Shown: positions 63,256 through 64,000 of the stretch, in pieces
Layout of the letters: the number at the start of each line of letters is the position of its first letter
How positions within the stretch are numbered: the first letter of the stretch is position 1
NCBI RefSeq assembly: GCF_030445035.2
Contig: NC_080702.1
Location: forward strand, 26,547,652-26,611,651
Direction of reading: 5' to 3'
Length of the DNA: 64,000 nt
DNA from: Dasypus novemcinctus
Taxonomy: Eukaryota > Chordata > Mammalia > Cingulata > Dasypodidae
The notes under the pieces: generated by a model
Seen by the model: the letters and a program-made list of their open reading frames with translations, nothing else
What the model was told of the DNA's origin: nothing
The model's database searches: none
Position numbers and translations under genes: made by a program

Positions 63256-63661
63256 AGGGAAAGCAGATTTGGCCCAACGGATAGGGCGTCCGCCTACCAC
63301 ATGGGAGGTCCGCGGTTCAAACCCCGGGCCTCCTTGACCGTGTGGAGCTGGCCCATGCGCAGTGCTGATGCGCGCAAGGAGTGCCCTGCCACGCAGGGGT
63401 GTCCCCCGCGTAGGGGAGCCCCACGCGCAGGGAGTGCACCCCTCAAGGAGAGCCGCCCAGCGCGGAAAAAGTGCCTGCCCAGGAGTGGCTCCACACGCAC
63501 AGAGAGCTGACCCAGGAAGAAGACGCAACAAAAACAGACAGAGATTCCTGGTGCTGCTGACAACAACGGAATCGGACAAAGAAGAACACACAGCGAATGA
63601 ACACAGAGCAGACAACTGGGGGGGGTGGTGGTAAATAAAAGATAAGTCTTTAAAAAAAAAG
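63256..63661 (+). repeat. tRNA-derived SINE (type A) in CDC37 intron 1
   Basis: Full copy with A box, B box, body and A-rich tail, antisense to CDC37. Confidence 0.93.
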
Positions 63662-64000
63662 GGAATTCAAGATTGCCTGTTGCAAAGCCCCGCTGCTGGC
63701 CTCCTCTCCTCGCCACTGCCGCCACGGGACCCTTGAGACTAAGGCAAGCCGTGAGGCTCTCATCGGCAATACAGGAAGAAGTTGTGAGCTACCCAGGGAG
63801 GAGGCTGCCTCAGGAGAGGGGCACCTCAGCTGGCAGGCACCTGCTTTCCTGAGGAGTAACAAGGAGCAACCTCTTTATGTAACAGAAACACGTATTCCTT
63901 GAAATAGTCTTTATGGTTTTGTGGCGCTCCTAAGTACTTCTTTTTAAAATGCTACATGGGGTAAAAAAGGGAAATGCCAGAACTTTCTTACTACACTCCA
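63662..64000. other. No gene seen (CDC37 intron 1)
   Basis: Unassigned sequence to the window end. Confidence 0.5.

Overview
This is mammalian nuclear DNA, most probably from an armadillo or close xenarthran relative. It carries well over twenty copies of a tRNA-derived SINE (A box, B box, long unique body, A-rich tail) of the type known from Dasypus. It also has MIR, L2, L1, MaLR-like LTRs and spliced vertebrate genes with GT/AG introns. Two protein-coding genes were recognised by translating their exons, both on the minus strand and in the order seen at human 19p13.2: TYK2 (all 23 coding exons, 34495 down to 5463, with a CpG-island promoter near 37.0-37.4 kb) and CDC37 (coding exons 2-8, 60200 down to 56239; exon 1 lies beyond the right edge).

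Layout. 1-5.4 kb: sequence 3' of TYK2, dense in SINEs, with an unidentified retrocopy-like block and a MIR. 5.4-9.3 kb: TYK2 catalytic kinase exons, with a 36-bp minisatellite in one intron. 9.3-14.1 kb: pseudokinase exons. 14.1-20.7 kb: a large intron holding a split L1, MaLR-like LTRs and an ANP32B processed pseudogene that was itself hit twice by later insertions. 20.7-28.2 kb: SH2-like and FERM exons. 28.2-34.3 kb: repeat-rich first coding intron. 34.3-34.5 kb: first coding exon. 34.8-36.1 kb: L1. 37.0-37.4 kb: TYK2 promoter with five same-strand CCAAT boxes. 37.9-48.6 kb: intergenic, a degenerate class I endogenous retrovirus (minus strand, pol remnants, a primer-binding site fitting tRNA-Arg), broken by solo LTRs and SINEs. 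48.6-55.9 kb: SINEs, L1, L2, MIR. 55.9-60.2 kb: CDC37 with a ~170-bp intronic minisatellite. 60.2-64 kb: CDC37 intron 1.

Function. TYK2 is a Janus kinase that couples type I interferon, IL-12/IL-23 and IL-10-family receptors to STATs. CDC37 is the HSP90 co-chaperone that loads kinases onto the chaperone. CDC37 is open in every exon. TYK2 is open except for a cluster of about ten one-base insertions in three FERM exons (27.27-28.2 kb), one base lost in the pseudokinase linker and one base gained in the last exon. The near absence of other damage makes local sequence error the first explanation. I see no bacterial-type system, CRISPR array or new gene cluster. The most interesting items are the retroviral remnant, the nested insertion histories, the two intronic minisatellites and the TYK2 indel cluster. 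All exon coordinates were read by hand from translation and splice sites; repeat boundaries are approximate to about 10-20 bases unless a target duplication is stated.
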